From: JBEIFW01 sp040382215
Lineage (GTDB): Bacteria; Actinomycetota; Acidimicrobiia; Acidimicrobiales; Ilumatobacteraceae
Reading direction: 5' to 3'
Length of the DNA: 6,723 nt
Assembly (NCBI GenBank): GCA_040382215.1
Contig: JBEIFW010000176.1
Coordinates: forward strand, 1-6,723
Positions 6,277 through 6,723 of this stretch are shown here, in pieces (position 1 is the stretch's first letter; every line of letters starts with the position of its first letter). The translations under genes were made by a program, and so were the position numbers. Below the pieces are notes generated by a model, which ran no database searches, was not told the origin of the DNA, and saw only the letters and a program-made list of their open reading frames with translations.

Positions 6277-6300
6277 CGTCGCCCGGGTGACCGGGCGGCG
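6277..6300 (+). terminator. Terminator-like GC hairpin after tatD
   Basis: CGTCGCCCGG (6277-6286) pairs with CCGGGCGGCG (6291-6300) as a 10-bp stem with one G-U wobble, closing on GTGA, a GNRA-type tetraloop. It begins 11 nt after the tatD stop. No T-run follows, so it is not a classical intrinsic terminator, but U-less hairpins of this kind are frequently proposed as terminators in high-GC actinobacteria. It separates tatD from the putative promoter of the next gene. Confidence 0.55.
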
Positions 6301-6327
6301 CCCTGCCCGATGTGGCCCCGACGCGCA

Positions 6328-6333
6328 TATGGT
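6328..6333 (+). promoter_or_regulatory. Putative -10 box TATGGT upstream of the exported-protein gene
   Basis: TATGGT is the best match to TATAAT/TANNNT in the intergenic gap and follows the tatD hairpin. Transcription would start near 6340, giving a leader of roughly 26 nt to CTG 6367. That leader contains the purine-rich stretch GAGGGAAGTGAGG (6350-6362), which can serve as ribosome binding site. No clear -35 element is visible. Confidence 0.45.
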
Positions 6334-6366
6334 CGGAGTCGTCAGGGCCGAGGGAAGTGAGGTGTT

Positions 6367-6723
6367 CTGAGGCTCGAACCGGTCGACCGTCGGCGTGTGA
6401 TAGCGGCGTTCATCGTCACGCTCATCGCTGTGCCGTTCCTGCTTCGTGAAGCAGACGCGAACTCGAGCGCGCCCGCCGTGGCGAGCGCCGGCCCGAGCGG
6501 CGACCTTGCGGCGCCCCTGCGTGGTGTGCCCTCCAGCGTGGCGCCGGCGTTTCTCACGACCGATGTCACGACGATCGCACCGGCCCAGGAGAACACCGTC
6601 GCCGTGCCGAGCCCGGAACAAGGCGACCTCGCCCGGGCGGCGTACGGCCCGATTCGGGTCACATTGGCGAGTACGAACCGGATCGGCTGCGAGACCACCT
6701 GGGTCCGCACGGGGGCGCTGCTC
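6367..6723 (+). CDS. Putative exported or membrane-anchored protein, N-terminal part (cut by window end)
   Basis: This frame is open for 119 codons from CTG 6367 to the window edge. Its N-terminus reads like a signal peptide or anchor: a basic stretch (VDRRR), the hydrophobic core VIAAFIVTLIAVPFLL, then a possible cleavage region around READANSSAPA. After it comes a low-complexity Ala/Ser/Pro/Thr-rich linker and then YGPIRVTLASTNRIGCETTW near the end. The start is uncertain. CTG 6367 keeps the basic residues and has purine-rich sequence just upstream. GTG 6397 is a commoner start codon but would delete the basic region and has no ribosome binding site. TGA at 6358-6360 closes the frame upstream. 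The location after metG-tatD is where many actinobacteria carry the resuscitation-promoting factor gene rpfB, but no Rpf, G5 or lytic domain is visible here, so I give no function. Confidence 0.6.
   Translation, partial: MRLEPVDRRRVIAAFIVTLIAVPFLLREADANSSAPAVASAGPSGDLAAPLRGVPSSVAPAFLTTDVTTIAPAQENTVAVPSPEQGDLARAAYGPIRVTLASTNRIGCETTWVRTGALL

Noticed and set aside
5015..6328. 437-codon minus-strand open frame opposite metG and tatD
   Set aside because: It is antisense to two strongly supported genes and has shadow-like composition.
6329..6370. 13-codon ATG reading frame ending TGA just before the exported-protein gene
   Set aside because: Its ATG lies inside the putative -10 box, so it would be upstream of the transcript start, and it has no ribosome binding site.
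1..6723. Search for CRISPR repeats, tRNA or rRNA genes, IS ends, toxin-antitoxin pairs or defence genes
   Set aside because: No regularly spaced repeats, RNA-gene signatures, terminal inverted repeats or such protein families were seen. The window is nearly filled by well-known metabolic and housekeeping families.

Overview
This is a very GC-rich stretch of bacterial chromosome carrying ordinary core and lipid-metabolism genes. It most likely comes from an actinobacterium. The support is the GC content, an F420-type luciferase-like oxidoreductase, several GTG starts sitting 6-7 nt after a TANNNT box (the leaderless-transcript arrangement common in that phylum), and a metG-tatD pair followed by an exported protein. 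I cannot assign a class or genus; the metG-tatD context and protein style would fit Acidimicrobiia, but that is an impression.

Layout. (1) Positions 3-401 (+): the C-terminal end of an ATP-grasp ligase that begins outside the window. (2) 411-1232 (+): a HAD-IB phosphatase of the SerB-like type. (3) 1198-2040 and 2044-2850 (both -): two crotonase-fold (enoyl-CoA hydratase/isomerase) genes 3 nt apart, forming an operon that runs convergently into the HAD gene with a 35-bp tail overlap. (4) 2909-3922 (+): an F420-type luciferase-like oxidoreductase, divergent from the crotonases across 58 bp. (5) 3993-5498 (+): methionyl-tRNA synthetase, followed 5 nt later by (6) 5504-6265 (+): a TatD-family metal-dependent hydrolase. 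(7) After a hairpin and a probable promoter, 6367-6723 (+): the start of an exported or membrane-anchored protein cut off by the window end.

How the genes relate. The two crotonases and the oxidoreductase form a divergent module that plausibly acts on acyl-CoA or lipid-like substrates, though no substrate can be read from the sequence. Both crotonases lack the two glutamates of classical enoyl-CoA hydratase but keep an aspartate at the position used by isomerase-type relatives, so 'hydratase' may be the wrong functional name. MetG and TatD form a housekeeping transcription unit. The exported protein occupies the slot where many actinobacteria carry rpfB, but the visible part shows no diagnostic domain.

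I found no mobile element, CRISPR array, tRNA, rRNA or defence system, and no convincing previously undescribed system. The most useful observations are the repeated leaderless-type promoter boxes, the non-classical active sites of the tandem crotonases, and the uncertain start of the last gene. There is no gene-free stretch longer than 300 bases.
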